A stretch of 64,000 nt of DNA from Phellopilus nigrolimitatus (GCA_021029095.1 JAJOHG010000016.1:248001-312000); one strand, 5' to 3'; counted from the stretch's first letter, positions 11,101 to 23,141 are shown. Notes: generated by a model from the sequence alone, not told the origin. Translations and numbers: made by a program.

Positions 11101-12077
11101 AGGGGAAATCCTTTGGAACTCGAGAATGCGATAAGTTACGCAGAACAACGCTGTTAATGCACTACTAGAAGTGACTACGAGAGAGCGTTCCAACTCTGAA
11201 CGGCCAGTGTTTTACGATCATCTGCGGTTGCGGGACGTCGTCAAACTATTGCAGATCCTAAGAGATCGGCCACCGAGGTGACTGACAACTGACGTCTGAG
11301 ATTGGCGCGACTGACGATTAGCCTTATTGGCATAGATGAACCGAGAGGAAGACAGAAGAAATGGATGCATGTGCAGAAGATAGCGAAGACAGCGGTAATC
11401 TTAGAGCCAGAGACAGACGACGACAGCGTAGTAACGTCTGAGTGTGTTCATCTGTGGTTGTGTAGCGGGCTTGATGGACGACCGATAACAATGCCAATTT
11501 CATCAGGAAAGCAAAGTGAAATTCAGGGGGAGGGGAGTTAGAGGGAAATGATGACCACTTCCCGCATGCCTCAGAAAGGGGCTCGAGGTAGCTTTCAGAA
11601 ACTGTGACATAAGCACGACAAGGACCCGAAAACTCTGCTAGTAAAGCGTGACGAGAGGTATTACTACATAGCTCTTTCCTCAGGTACATACTGTAGGGCC
11701 AATGCAAGTGGAGTAGAATCGGTAGATGGAAGAAGGTATCTGTAAAAGTTTATCTGATAATTTTTTTCTTCATTTTTTTTATGATTCTAGGGTAAGTTTA
11801 CGCGCTACGCCGAGCTGTGAGAAACCTGATCTATCCAATTATGGCCATTACGTGTGAATAAATTGGCCGGTCCACTAAACTGAATGCTGTCCCTCGCATC
11901 TCCACAACCTACTTGAGCTCCTCTCTCCCATCTCTTGTACGCGCTGCCATCGTCCCCAGCGTCTGTTGTCATCGCTGTCGCAGAAGCCGTCGTTGTCGTC
12001 CACGACGTCGACGACATCGTCGCCACCGGAGCGCGTCCGCCCCTCTCACTTCGGCCAAACAGAACTAGCACGAAACC
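8108..12077. other. Long intergenic region without a supported gene
   Basis: About 4 kb in which open frames are short, lack splice-consistent continuation and show no recognised domain. Frames on the minus strand at 9843-10531 read somewhat protein-like but do not join into a family I know. I see no RNA gene or obvious transposon ends here. Confidence 0.5.
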
Positions 12078-15000
12078 ATGCACTCTGTCTCCGACCTCAC
12101 GACCTCCTCGCGCAAGACGACCGGCGCCGTCCCGCCCAAGCTCGTGGTATGTGTCGCCGCTCCCCGTTCTATCTGGGAAACGCGTTGACAAAGATTGACT
12201 ATGACAGGGCGCGTCGACGACCATCGTCGGTGACAAGATGTATCTTTTCGTGAGTCGGAGCGGGGCTCGGCTCGTAAAAGCATTTAATATGACGTTAACG
12301 TGCTTTTAACCGTACAGGGAGGACGCCTTGTTGCTGAGCGCCGGATGGTCGCGGACCTGTACGTGTTTGACCTCGACACTTTCGTGTGGACGAAGGTACC
12401 ACCTCACGCGGGCGACGATGTCCCTGGCGCGCGATATTTCCATAGTGCAGATTCGTGTGAGTGCCCGCGATGATTTTCTACCGTCTTGCTTCTCTCTTTT
12501 TGCATTCGGATTGTGCTTGCTTTCGAGAGAGGCGAGAGACCGTGAAGTTGATCAATGCTGCGAAAATTTGTCGACAAGAGTGCGGTGCGATAATGCGAGT
12601 CCGAAACGGACCTTGTGCTTGGCCTCCCCGGGTTTGAATGTTTTCTTCGTGGAAAGCCATGAAAGTCTGTAACTTTCACGGGCTCATGCGGTGTTCTATG
12701 TTTTATGTTTTGAGTTCCTAGTCTTCGTGGTCTTTCCTGGCTTTCGTATTCCCAGTTTCGGCCTTTGATATTGCCAGGCAGCAAACTCTTTTGTTTGTCT
12801 GCATTGGATCTTCAAAAAGGTAGATGTCTGCAAATACGATCGTAGGACATTCTACTCCTTGATGATTTACTTATCTTCGTAGTACATTTATTTTTTAAAG
12901 CATTTTGTGCTGTACGCTAACGAATGGAATGTATCAGGGCAAAACTATCTCATTGTTTTCGGTGGCATGGGGCACAAGCCAGACGCCTCTTCGGCCGACG
13001 ACCTAGTTGTTCTCAACGACGTTCGTTTCCTCGACCTGGCGACTTATCGTTGGCTTTCCGTGGATTCGTCTGTCTCTTCACGAAGCCCTACCGACGCAAG
13101 CACGTCCGATGGCTCGGGTGACCCCATCGACCCCATTGCTTCCACTTCTTCCGCCGACCCCGCGACCTTCATCCCTCGCGCACGCTATGCACATCTGTCC
13201 GCCGTCTCGGGAACGCGCCTGTACGTTATCGGGGGACAGGACTTGCAAAATGCATGGCTTGACGATGTGTGCGTGTACGACCTGCGCGCACGTCGCTGGG
13301 CCGCACGTCGCCCGTACTTGCGCCACGCCGGCACTTATCGCTCTGTCGCTGTTGCTGCTCAGCTGCGTGTACGTGACCCCGCAAAGGAAAATGAGGGCCG
13401 AACTGCGGGGGCGTCCGGTTCGGGGCAAAGCATCGGTCCTCCCGGCGGTAGGTTTGCTGTAAATAGGCAGCCGTCGAGTGGAAAGGGCGAGTATACACCT
13501 TCGGAAGATCTTGTCCACCTGCCGTACTCCACTGACCCGACAGACGACTTCCCGAACGAACTTTTCCTGTATAGCAATTACAATGTGCGTGAAAGAGCTT
13601 CTTTAAGAGGAGTTGTTTACTGATTCTTATTTTTTTCAAAAATCAGTTTACGGATGTGAAGCGCGAGCTTGAAGTGTTTACTCCGCAGCCGGGCAAAGGC
13701 GACTTTCAAATGAGTGACCGCTCTTCCGCAATGACAGGAACTGTCCTTCCACCGGGATTACGGTTTCCAACGGGTGCGATCTGTGGGAATCACCTCATTT
13801 TCGCGGGAACATATCTAGCGCATTCCTACCAGTCGTACTCCATCTGGGCGCTCGATCTCACCACAATGGCTTGGACTCGACTCGACCCTGGAGCAGCGCT
13901 TGCGACAGGCTCATGGTTCCGCGCTGCGCTCTGGAACTCTCCCACACGTGGAACTAGCAGCCTGCTGATTTTCGGTAACCGACAGGGTTCGCTTGTGGAG
14001 GACTATAACCGCCGCCTGCTTGCCTGGGACGACGTTGCAGTACTGGACCTCGAGGCATTCGGTATCTACCAGCCGCCGCGGCTCGTCCTTGACATCAAGG
14101 CGCAGGAGCTCGGGCTTGCCGCGCTCGAGGAGGGCCTCCTCACGGACTTCGAACTCGTATGCGATGACGGCCGCCGTATCGCATGCTCGCGTCGCCTTCT
14201 CGAGTCGCGCTGGCCGTGGTTTCGCGACCAGCGCCGCCTTCTCCGCGACCAGGCCACGCGCGCGTTGGAGAACGCGGTCGACCGTTCTGCTGACGCTATC
14301 GGACCGTCCATTCCAGGGGACCTCGTACCTGCGCCCATACCGCTTTCTACCGGCGCGGCGCCCGACGCGCGCCCAGATCCACGTATCACCCCTCGCGCAC
14401 TGCTGCTAAGCGAGCCGTACGCGGTTACTCTCGCGCTATTACAGTATCTGTATGCACAGGCGCTGCTCACGCCGCTGCAGCACGCACCTCCGGTGCTCTC
14501 GCAGCTGCTCCTGCTGAGTGCGACATACAATTTGACGCACCTGCAGGCGCTCGTGCGCCATGCGATGCACCGAGCTCTCGCTCCAGCGACGAGTGTTGGC
14601 GTTTACGAGGTCGCGACGCTGTGTGCCTGCCAGAGTTTGCAGATCCGGTATGACCACTCCTTTACTGCTTTGCTTAAGTTTCTCATGCTTAATCACCATT
14701 CAGGGCGCTGAAGGCGGTCATGGCCTCAAGCAGACGTAACACTGGACGTGCACGCGGGAACTCATCCGCCGGAGCCGGAGGAGGGCCGGGCGGGAGCGGA
14801 CCATCACGCGGACCTGGGGTCCAACGACCGCAACTCTGACCGCGAGGGAGAGCAAGGCAGTTCCGCGCGTTCGCGAGGCATGTCCGACGTGCGTGGACTC
14901 AACTATTCCTATAATGGGGCGGAGCCCGCGCGATTTGGCACGGTGCAGGAGGCGGAAAATGGCGTCGGGGAGCGTGTACAGGCGTACCGGATGGGTGTCA

Positions 15001-16602
15001 ACGGCGCGGGCGTGCAGAGGACAGCAGGGGACACGTCAGTGAGAGCAGGGATATCAGATGGTAGATTGGCACCCATGTCTCCGCCCCGCAAGTTCTAGTT
15101 AACTAATTATATTCTTTTTTTCTTTCTGTTTGTTTTAGGTGTGCGCGCGAGCGATGGCGCGTCATATGAAAACGCAGACACAGCCCGTCTCGACTCGTCG
15201 ACGCCTACAAATAACAGGAGCGGACCCTTTGTACCGAAAAATGCACGTGGAAAACACTCGGTGAATTTGAGTATGGATAGCATCTACTTGGCGCTTCAGG
15301 AGGCGGACGAAGACAGCGCTAGCGACGTCCCCGACAGCCCCGCGGACCTCTCCTATGACCATGTCCTCGACACAGGCAGTGAAAATTTCCGGAGATAGCG
15401 ACGAAGTGAACGACGGCGATGAAAGCGATGTAGGCAGCCCAAGAGCAGACTGCGCGTCTATTGCATCGTTGTCTCCTATGCGCCGCCGCGCGTATTCGGC
15501 CCTCGCAGACCTCGCGATCCCCATAGCTACCATCCCTGGCTCTCCGTCGTCGCGCTCACCGAGCGAAACCTCCCCTTCCAGCCCGTTGTCTTCGCCGGGC
15601 CGGTTATCTTCACCGATGTTCGCAAGAGCGATGTCGCCGTCAACCACAATGATGGCAGGGGTCCCAGTGTCGCACTATCCGACAAGAATCGGTATCCCGC
15701 AAGATACTAGTTTGAGCGATAGCGAGTGTCCGTCACTCACCTCGTCGACGGCAAGTAGTCTAAGCGCACCTTCTATCTCGCGGACCGGCTCGCATTTCAG
15801 TAATCGATCGCCATTAACACCTGACTCACCTCCGCCGGCGACGCCCGGCGAGTCTCCCTACGTGTTCGCTCCGTTCCCGCTTAGTGTTATAGACGAGAGC
15901 ACAATCTATGAGGAGTCAGAAAACGACGACGGCGACGACCACACCCCTTTCCCCTCTCCACATGCGCTCAACAACATGACATCAGACGAAAGCTACAGCA
16001 GCAGCAGCACGAATCGCACTTCAAACAGTGAGAGCGGTGGTGCGAATAACGTCAACAATGGCATTGAGTTCGATTGTCGATGTCGTTGTCCCGAATTCAG
16101 ACGGAAAGGACAGGTTGGGCGGACGTTTAAGTCGCCCACATCTTTTTCTAAACCCGACTGTGAGCCGATGGCACCTCCGCCGCCCTCAACTTTGCATGCG
16201 CCATTCTCGCCGGTCTCGCCAACTAGTTATACATTTTCGGATGCACCTGGAACGAAGTCTGGTCGGCGTGTGAGCAGCGCAAGTGGCACCAGCTTCCTCT
16301 TAAAAGCACGCATCAAGATGAAGCATCAATCGGATGTGCTGAGCGACGGAGGATCTGTGTGGACGGATGCGCGCGAAGTGAAAAAGGCAGCAAAGGCGGA
16401 GGAGAAGCGCCGACGGAAGGAGGAAGAGCGGCTTCGCCTCGAGCAGCTGGCCGCACAATTCTCGGCAGGCCGGACGAAGGATAAGGACAGTGAGTCGATA
16501 TCGACCGGGTCGAACGAGCGTCGCCGCGCAGCGCACGAATGGGTTGAGGAATCTGGAGGTCTTTATGGCGGCGTCGGCCTCGGTGGATGGGGGGCCATGT
16601 AG
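12078..16602 (+). CDS. Kelch beta-propeller / BTB protein with long disordered tail (Mds3/Ral2-like)
   Basis: Firm exons: 12078-12146, 12208-12249, 12318-12456, 12938-13584, 13647-14647, then 14704 onward, all phase-consistent. Kelch blades are visible as TTIVGDKMYLFGG, YVFDLDTFVWTKV, NYLIVFGGMGHKP, LYVIGGQDL and GNHLIFAGTY. A BTB-like segment follows (LLTDFELVCDDGRRIACSRR), then a helical BACK-like part with LLQYLYAQALL. This order is that of fungal Mds3/Pmd1 and Ral2, regulators acting in nutrient, pH or Ras signalling; the assignment is by architecture. The tail (14748-16602) is Ser/Pro/acidic with a basic coiled segment (AEEKRRRKEEERLRLEQL) and ends GGWGAM. The tail occupies three frames: the simple frame stops at 14837-14839, an 80-nt intron at 15060-15139 joins two tail pieces, and a further shift is needed near 15355-15398. 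One intron of 481 nt (12457-12937) is unusually long. Confidence 0.85.
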
Positions 16603-17737
16603 GCTATGTACTTGTGAGCTGGAGCAAAACTATGTTTGTTGTAAGACTATTTCCCTTTCCTTCTTTTTTTCTTGTCATTTTTGTCTGCAACCGCGCAGCT
16701 ACATTTATTGGGTCTGGGTTCTGTTGCCGACGGATTGTTAACTCAAAAGCTTTCCTCTTACCTAACTTTTTATGCCTATTCATAGTATCGTGTACGCTCC
16801 TTATGTTGTCTCCGCCAGTTTCGCCTCTCCTTCCCACCCATATCGCCACTCTTTTCCATCTCTTTCATATCTTTCATGCATCTATGTGCTTTGGTTTAGC
16901 GTTTATTTTCTTCCCTTCTTCCGAGTTCGTTTTTCTTGGAGAAGCCCGCTCGAAGTCGCATCGTGCACATCCTGTAACTCTACTCGCTGATGCTTGTGCC
17001 GATTATTTAATATAACTAAAGAAGGGGCCCGTGCTTCATCGTAATGCCAATGCCTCAGGACCAACGCATGCGAGTGCGCCACATACCTACGATGACAACA
17101 TACAGTACAGATAAGGTGCGAGAACCGCTGATTGTTTCGCTTCCGCACGGGTTGTTTACTTTGCGTTATACAGGTATACTGAAGATCGGTCGTCAATGAA
17201 CCCCGGCGAACCGATGCATTGCGAACTATTTGTGATATCGGCAATCACTATACCAGCATCAGCAAAACGGAATTTTATGTTTGCCTTGTGCAAGATGCTG
17301 CACAGTGGTTAATTACTCAGGGAGCTGTTGCAAGTCAACTCTACAAATGTTTAACCGTCCGCTAAGCTTTTAAGACTCGAATAAGGGCGTATAAATGTTC
17401 TAATATATCAATTGAGTCAGCTAGGCTGAAACAATTTTGCTGATGTATGCAATTCAAAATCTTGCCTTTAGCATAAATATGCTCTATTCACGGAACGGCA
17501 TGCCGAAGTTCAGTGCAAAGGTCATAATAAAGCAAGTGTTAGTGCAATTATAAGTCGCAATGGGGTTCATCTATTTTGGCGCCTCTGGTGGAAGGTAGTG
17601 CAAAGAAATTCGATATAAAACACTTGATTTTCCGTTGTCACCGATTCTATAGAATAATAACTCTCAGCTTCTTCGCAAGAAACGGAAATTGACCGACTTC
17701 AAATTCAAACTTATACTTACCTGAATAAAAAAACAAA
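16603..17737. other. Intergenic region with a promoter-like segment
   Basis: No gene supported. The first ~400 bases are T-rich and probably hold the 3' end of the Kelch transcript. Bases ~17375-17455 match ~22150-22235 in the same orientation (CGAATAA, ATAAATG.TCTAAT, AGCT..GCTGAAA, TTTGCTG.TGTA), which is upstream of the decayed CaaX gene at 22.5 kb. GATATAAAAC near 17613 may be the TATA box of the next small gene. Confidence 0.4.
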
Positions 17738-18179
17738 ATGGTCCAAGCTCCTGACGATCTTCAAGGTAAGCATACACTGACGCCCTTGAGTCTTCTTGAA
17801 GACTTTCTTAGTTGAACACGAACTGACATTCATCTCATTATACCTTTTCTTTTCTATACAACAGCTGTGGGTATAGATTGTACTCGAATTTTGGGCTCAA
17901 GGCGATAATGAGACGAGGCCCAACTTTCGTTGTACAAATTCGTGCGTGTCCTGTGATTTACTCCTAGCAGTCCAAGAGGCACTGGCTTGAGTATTGCAGC
18001 TCAAACGCGCTCGATTACTGATACTTTTAATCTCTGTTTCTTCCTTAACAGTCGACGAAGCGGTGTCGGTCACAAACCAACCGAAACCGACGGGATCTGG
18101 CTCGACCAGGAAAGCAGCATTTGACGACCTTAGACAGAAACTGGAACGGATCGCGGACGACTTACCGAACGGGCATTAA
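17738..18179 (+). CDS. Small hydrophilic protein, two exons
   Basis: ATG at 17738 in AAAATGG context, exon 1 to 17765, donor GTAAGC, and acceptor CCTTAACAG ending at 18051, with exon 2 from 18052 to TAA at 18177-18179: 51 residues, MVQAPDDLQ then DEAVSVTNQPKPTGSG and KAAFDDLRQKLERIADDLP. The long intron also contains a possible 6-nt microexon (between ..AACAG and GTATAG near 17865-17874) that would keep the frame. A TATA-like element lies ~120 nt upstream. No domain is recognised; the C-terminal part looks like a short amphipathic helix. The gene is modest in evidence but has start, splice sites and stop in good form. Confidence 0.4.
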
Positions 18180-18487
18180 TCGGATGAAGGCGGTATATGA
18201 AAAGAAGATCAGGTTGACGAGAAAATCAATAGATAGACTAGAAATAACGTTGTTGGCGGACTTACGCACGTCCTGCAAAGCGGCATCACTGTAAAATGTG
18301 AATAATAGAAAACATATAGAGAGAGCCCGAGCTTGCGTCATTGAGGGAAGAAATCTCTCAGAAGAAAGAGATAGTAGAGATGGTTGTATAGCAAGCTGAA
18401 TGTAGCGCACAGTATCAATGGCTTCATTTCAGAACGTTTCTGTAGTGCATGGACTGCGCACAAGCGAACAGCACGGGAAAAAAAGAG

Positions 18488-18874
18488 AAAGTCTACGGCC
18501 CCCCTAAATAAGGAAGGTCGTTCCCGTGTGCGTCGCCCGCGCATTCATCTAAGAAAAGGCTAAGCAGGATGTCTAAGTGTGAACTTGTGGACGCCCTCTC
18601 TTCAGACATATACGATATTAATACAACATGCACACAGTCGATCGAGGTTGCACTGTTCGCTTTCCACTTCTGTCACGTGAGTTCGGTCGTAGTTCTGACC
18701 ACATTCTCAAGCTCCGTTGCAGGCCCGACAAAGGCCCTGCCGCAAACGCTACATAAGATAAATTAAATTTTTGGGTAATTCGAGCTGGCAATGATGAATG
18801 ACAACGGAGGACGCGAATGAGTGTGCGCGACGCGGACGGGAACCGCCTTCCTTATTCAGGGGGCCGTAGACTTT
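18488..18874. mobile_element. Inverted-repeat (MITE-like) element
   Basis: The arm 18488-18549 and the reverse complement of 18815-18874 agree over about 60 bases. Both begin AAAGTCTACGGCCCCC and continue AATAAGGAAGG, GTTCCCGT and GCGTCGC with few mismatches. The arms enclose ~265 bp without a convincing gene. Length (~390 bp), long terminal inverted repeats and absence of a coding region fit a non-autonomous foldback or MITE-type element. I cannot identify a clear target-site duplication or an autonomous partner in the window. Confidence 0.6.
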
Positions 18875-19189
18875 CCACACCCACCTGTATGTGTATGTAT
18901 GAGCATATACAGCTTACACATTGGGCGAAAATGTTTTGTGTAATTTAGGACTTGAAGCACTTTTTTTTTGCGTAAACTCTAGGCAGTAAACAGCACCAGC
19001 CACAACAAGTTGCTTCGTCAGACAGCCATAAAAGGCAAGATTTCTCATAATTTAGCACCACACGAGGACCCTGAAAGGCGCGTCTGAAGGGTGGAAGCGG
19101 TCAATTATAACTTGTCCTCTCGCCACCACCATCGACAATTGACTCAGCACTCTACGTCGCCATTCTTCACAGCGCCGACGACTTGTTCA

Positions 19190-21730
19190 ATGTCGGCGGC
19201 CGATTCTGGAATATCGACAATACTCAGTTCTTACAACACCAACCTTCCGTCCGATTCGAGTTCATCGCACGCACAGGATATCCCCACCGGTCTATTGTCG
19301 CTCAAGCGACCTGCCTCACCCGACCCCGACGACCAGATCTCAAGCAGGAAGAGAATGAGGGAGGATACTGATGATGTTCACGGCAGGCAGGCAGGAGGCG
19401 ACGCGCCTCACACCATCGATGGACACGCTTTGGCCGAGGACCTGGCCCAGGAGCTTCAGTGCGGCTGCTGTGCCGAACTCGTGTACAAGCCCGTCGTAGT
19501 AACACCTTGTGATCACTTCTTCTGCGGAAGGTACGACAATGTTCAGCTGGTTGTTGCGATCGTTTCTGAACGGCTTGCTTGTAGCTGCTGCACACTATGG
19601 GTCAAGGTGAGCCACCAGTGGGACAAAGATAACGCCCGCATTACGTCTACATCTGATATGGCTGTCAGAACGGTGGGACGAATTGCCCTGCGTGTCGTGG
19701 TGTATCTTCAATCGTGACGCCTTCGCGCGCTGTACAATCCATGGTGGACGTTCTGCTACGCGCGGCCCCACATCGGCAGCGGACTGAGCGAGAGCGCATG
19801 CAGGCGGACGAAATCTATCCCACGTCACGCGCATTTAGAGTGAGTTTATATGTTCTACTGTGCAGCTGGAGCTGACGTCGCGTAGATCCCAGTACCGAGA
19901 GAACCATCACCGGAGCCCACAATCCCAACGAGCACTGACTTTGTGCAACCTTGTCCGCACTGCACACCCAACAATCCTTTCAATTGGACGTGTCCTCAGC
20001 CAATTCCGGACCCGAACACTGACGCAGACCATGCATGGCATGTCAATGACGGGACGCCACCAGGACATGGATTTTGCGGCAACTGGTGGGTTCTGCATCT
20101 TTCATGCATGCGCGCGCGTTGACTCCTCGCGAAGTGAGGTGCTCCTGGCACTCCATGCGCCATCGACGTCGCGATGCGACTTCTGTCAAGTCTCATTCTG
20201 CGGAATCAATGTCCAAGGGCGCTGTGTTGCGCTTGGGCTCTCTATGCAGACCCCACATGGACTGACCGATTTGGGTGATCTCATCCAGAGCACGGAAGTC
20301 TACGATTGCTTTGACGGTAACACTGTTGAAGTTGATTTCCTACTCGACTATATGACTTCGCACCGCCTTTCGCCAAAGCATATCTATCGCCAGGTACGCG
20401 ACTGAGTCAATCGGAGACTTGGTATTCGTACTCATTCCGTATGCAGATCGCCGCCCATATCCAGTCTCAGCCTAACGGATTTCCAGCCGCTTATTGAACA
20501 GGATCTCTTCATGGACATGCATGCCGTAGCAGGCGGAATAGACTCAGATCCGAGCGCACCCCGACGCTCAATTTGTCGGCTATGCGCAGCGGAGATTTTT
20601 TTGTATGGGCTGCGCGACTGGTGGGTACGTGAGCGAAGGAAGGCAGTGCTCGATGGGACGCTTGCGGATAGGAAGGATTGTCCTGAGGGAAGGAACTGTA
20701 GGAATATAAATGATCTTAGTCAGTTTTTTTGCTCTTTTCTTTTTCTCAACGCTAACCTGGTTTAACACAGCTCATGCGAAAGAATGTGGGTGGACTTCTC
20801 AGTCTAATTAACTGCGTTTTTGGATTCAAACTTTATTTTATTGCAGTTAATCACATCATCGTACCTTTGGAACTCGAACACGAACCTGCTGCGCCGGAAA
20901 TGGCCGCTCCCCAGCCCGAGACTTCGACTTCGTCATCACTTCCGAACCTGGTGTCAGTCACAGATGGATACTCGTTCTCCAACTCCAACTCCTCATCTCC
21001 ACGACGCGCCGGGTCAGCGCTTCCCCCTGCCTCTTCTACAACCCTGCCAAGTATCGGCGACCTCGGAATTCCTCTTGGGCCTTTCGCGACGCTGCCGCTG
21101 CCGGCTTCCTTGACTTCGCATACAATTCCGCTTTTCCTGCGAGTGGGTGCGAACGACGACACTGTTATTGCCGAACGAAGCCGCCTTAGTCCCGAGGAAA
21201 TGCAAGAAGCGCAAGAAGTTGTTGAGGCTGCTCCACCCGACCTTCCTAGTCAAACCCAGGACAAGGACGCGGTCGAGGATATTGACGTAGATGAAGACGA
21301 GCACGCAGAACCATCCTCCTCGCAGTCGCGGCGTGCGGTTGAGGCGCATCTTGACGAGGCGGCATTTGCAGGATATGAGACCGACCCGGACCACGATTCC
21401 CCGTCCGATGCGGAGCTTGAGCCTGGGCGGGATGAGGATGATCTCGATGCCGCTGCATGCTACGCAGCGGCTCAGGCACAGGCCGAAGCGGAACTGCCAA
21501 GCGTCCGGCGCGCGGCGAGCCAGTCCAAGATGAGCGTTGACTTCGAATATGCAGACCATATGCCGATGGATGGCGTCCTATCGACACCACCGGTGGCAGG
21601 AGGGCTTCCATCTTTCTCGCTATCTCGGCTTCCGGAAGCTGATGTCAAACTCGAGTTCGGGTGCGGGTTCCAGCTTACAGCCCGTTGCGCGCCCGTACCC
21701 TGTAGGGGTCGAATAAAGCGACAGCCATGA
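19190..21730 (+). CDS. RING-type E3 ubiquitin ligase, CHFR-like (no FHA domain)
   Basis: Exons 19190-19530, 19585-19606, 19669-19839, 19886-20085, 20135-20393, 20487-20718, 20771-20785 and 20847-21730, all in phase. The RING is assembled across three exons: LQCGCCAELVYKP, CDHFFCGSCCTLWVK and GTNCPACRG. A cysteine-rich C-terminal region follows (CPHCTPNNPFNWTCPQP, CDFCQVSFCGINVQGRC), as in CHFR, ending with RRSICRLCAAEIFLYGL and HAKEFNHI, then a long acidic disordered tail. CHFR-family ligases ubiquitinate mitotic regulators and delay mitotic entry under stress. Animal CHFR and yeast Dma proteins carry an N-terminal FHA domain; here the N terminus is Ser-rich and short, with no FHA pattern. 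Exon 7 is a 15-nt microexon. Splicing to an earlier acceptor at 20446 would add 40 nt and shift the frame. Confidence 0.9.
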
Positions 21731-22364
21731 TCATCAACCTATTGCCCGAGGATTGCAGGCCTATTATCTCATTTCACTCCCTCAAACTATTTCTCACTCT
21801 AACTCAAGTTTCTCGATTTATGGTATATGTGGTTCTGGCTTGTCATTTTTCCTTTTCCGTTCTTGTCATCTCTCGGGCTCACGAGTCCTCATTATGTTGT
21901 GTACACTTTGGCTGCCTATGTTTTTTTTCTTCTTCCCAATCGCTCATCCTTCATTCCACATCCTGCGATTCTATAAAGCCAAGACTCCATACCGGAATTT
22001 AAATCAATCTCGTGTACAGTAGACCTCTCAATGGCAGTTATCGAACTTTTCCCTGAAATGAGTCGTGCTTTGCTTCCGAAGGCACTTGATCCATAAGACG
22101 TCATAATGAACCACATTTGTGCAAGGCGTTACGAGGTCGATTTTAGTTCGTAAAAACACGAATAACGGCAATAAATGCTCTAATGCATGCCAACTCGGCG
22201 AAGCTGAAAACAGCTTTGCTGCTGTACCATCGCACTACACTAGCAAATTACACATTTTTGGAATCAATTTGCATTAGCTCCTTGTGTACTTTTCCGCTGT
22301 TCATGGCCATGCACAGGTCAAATAATACATTTTAAGTCTAATTATGTTTTACTGATGCTACGAG
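21731..22364. other. 3' flank of the ligase gene and upstream part of a decayed small gene
   Basis: No gene is seen. Bases 22150-22235 match 17375-17455, and bases ~22260-22365 match ~5430-5540 upstream of the other decayed CaaX-type copy (AATCAA.TTGCATTA, TGTACTT, CTAATTATGTTT). Confidence 0.4.
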
Positions 22365-22720
22365 GTGAGTATGCTCAGTATGAGTCAATCTCCGCAGAAT
22401 TGTTGATAGCCGAACGGTGAGCACAATGGCGCTTTTGCGCACAGCAAACTGGCCTAGCGCACAGTGCCACAGTCTGTCGTCCCCTTTACAAGACATAGAG
22501 CCCGGATCTTAGATCTTACGCCTCGCGGGAGCCCATATAAGTAAGCCACACTTCCAATCCATATAGTTTGTACTCATTTAAATAACCCATTCTCCCAGTC
22601 GCGACTAAATACAATGCTGTAATCTACTAACGACAATAAGAGGTATACCGTGCGCCGTAAGTGCCGAGAGAAAGCCTTAGATTACGAAACGGAGGTGGAG
22701 GGGAGTTGCGTGATTACATA
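22365..22720 (+). pseudogene. Decayed copy of the small CaaX-type gene
   Basis: The promoter module GTGAGTATGCTCAGTA followed by CTCCGCAGAATTGTTG is recognisable, but the TATA box reads TACAAG instead of TATAAG. Exon 1 is almost deleted. The acceptor CTCCCAG and exon 2 (ATKYNAVIY) end in an in-frame TAA. The last exon is reduced to its C-terminal end, KALDYETEVEGSCVIT with a stop at ~22720. That end aligns with KALEYERKMEGRCIIA of the intact gene at 34973, so the ancestor also had a CaaX box. The 3' flank (TGCCTGAGCTTGACGAAGTGATGAG) is also shared with the intact copies. Confidence 0.65.
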
Positions 22721-23141
22721 GAATTAGAACGTGCATTCGGTTGCTACCTGCCTGAGCTTGACGAAGTGATGAGCGCAGAGTTCCACTAGTTATTTAAAAA
22801 ACATTTAACGAAAAGTCACAATCGTATCTTGTGTCTCCATTTGTGCGGCATGAGCCACAAAATTTCCGTTGGTCATTTTCGTGCTGTCCAGGTCTCGGGT
22901 CGCCGTACGCTTGCAAACTTTTACGAGTTCAATTTTTTAGTTTGAAAAAAGAGATGGTACATCCTCTGGAACCTATATCCATCCATGGCCGCTCGATGCA
23001 GTTCTTCTGGACCGTCCGTAAAAACCCGGCCTGCCTATCGGGGATCACATCCCATCTCATTCAGTGCACCAGTACCAACGCAAAATCCGTAAAATTTTCA
23101 GAAAACATCGGAGAAATAACAGAAAAGAAGATCAAATTTAC

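Noticed and set aside
22831..23141. Plus-strand open frame opposite the end of MON1
   Set aside because: It is antisense to MON1 exon 7 and to flank shared with the small-gene 3' regions; it has no domain.
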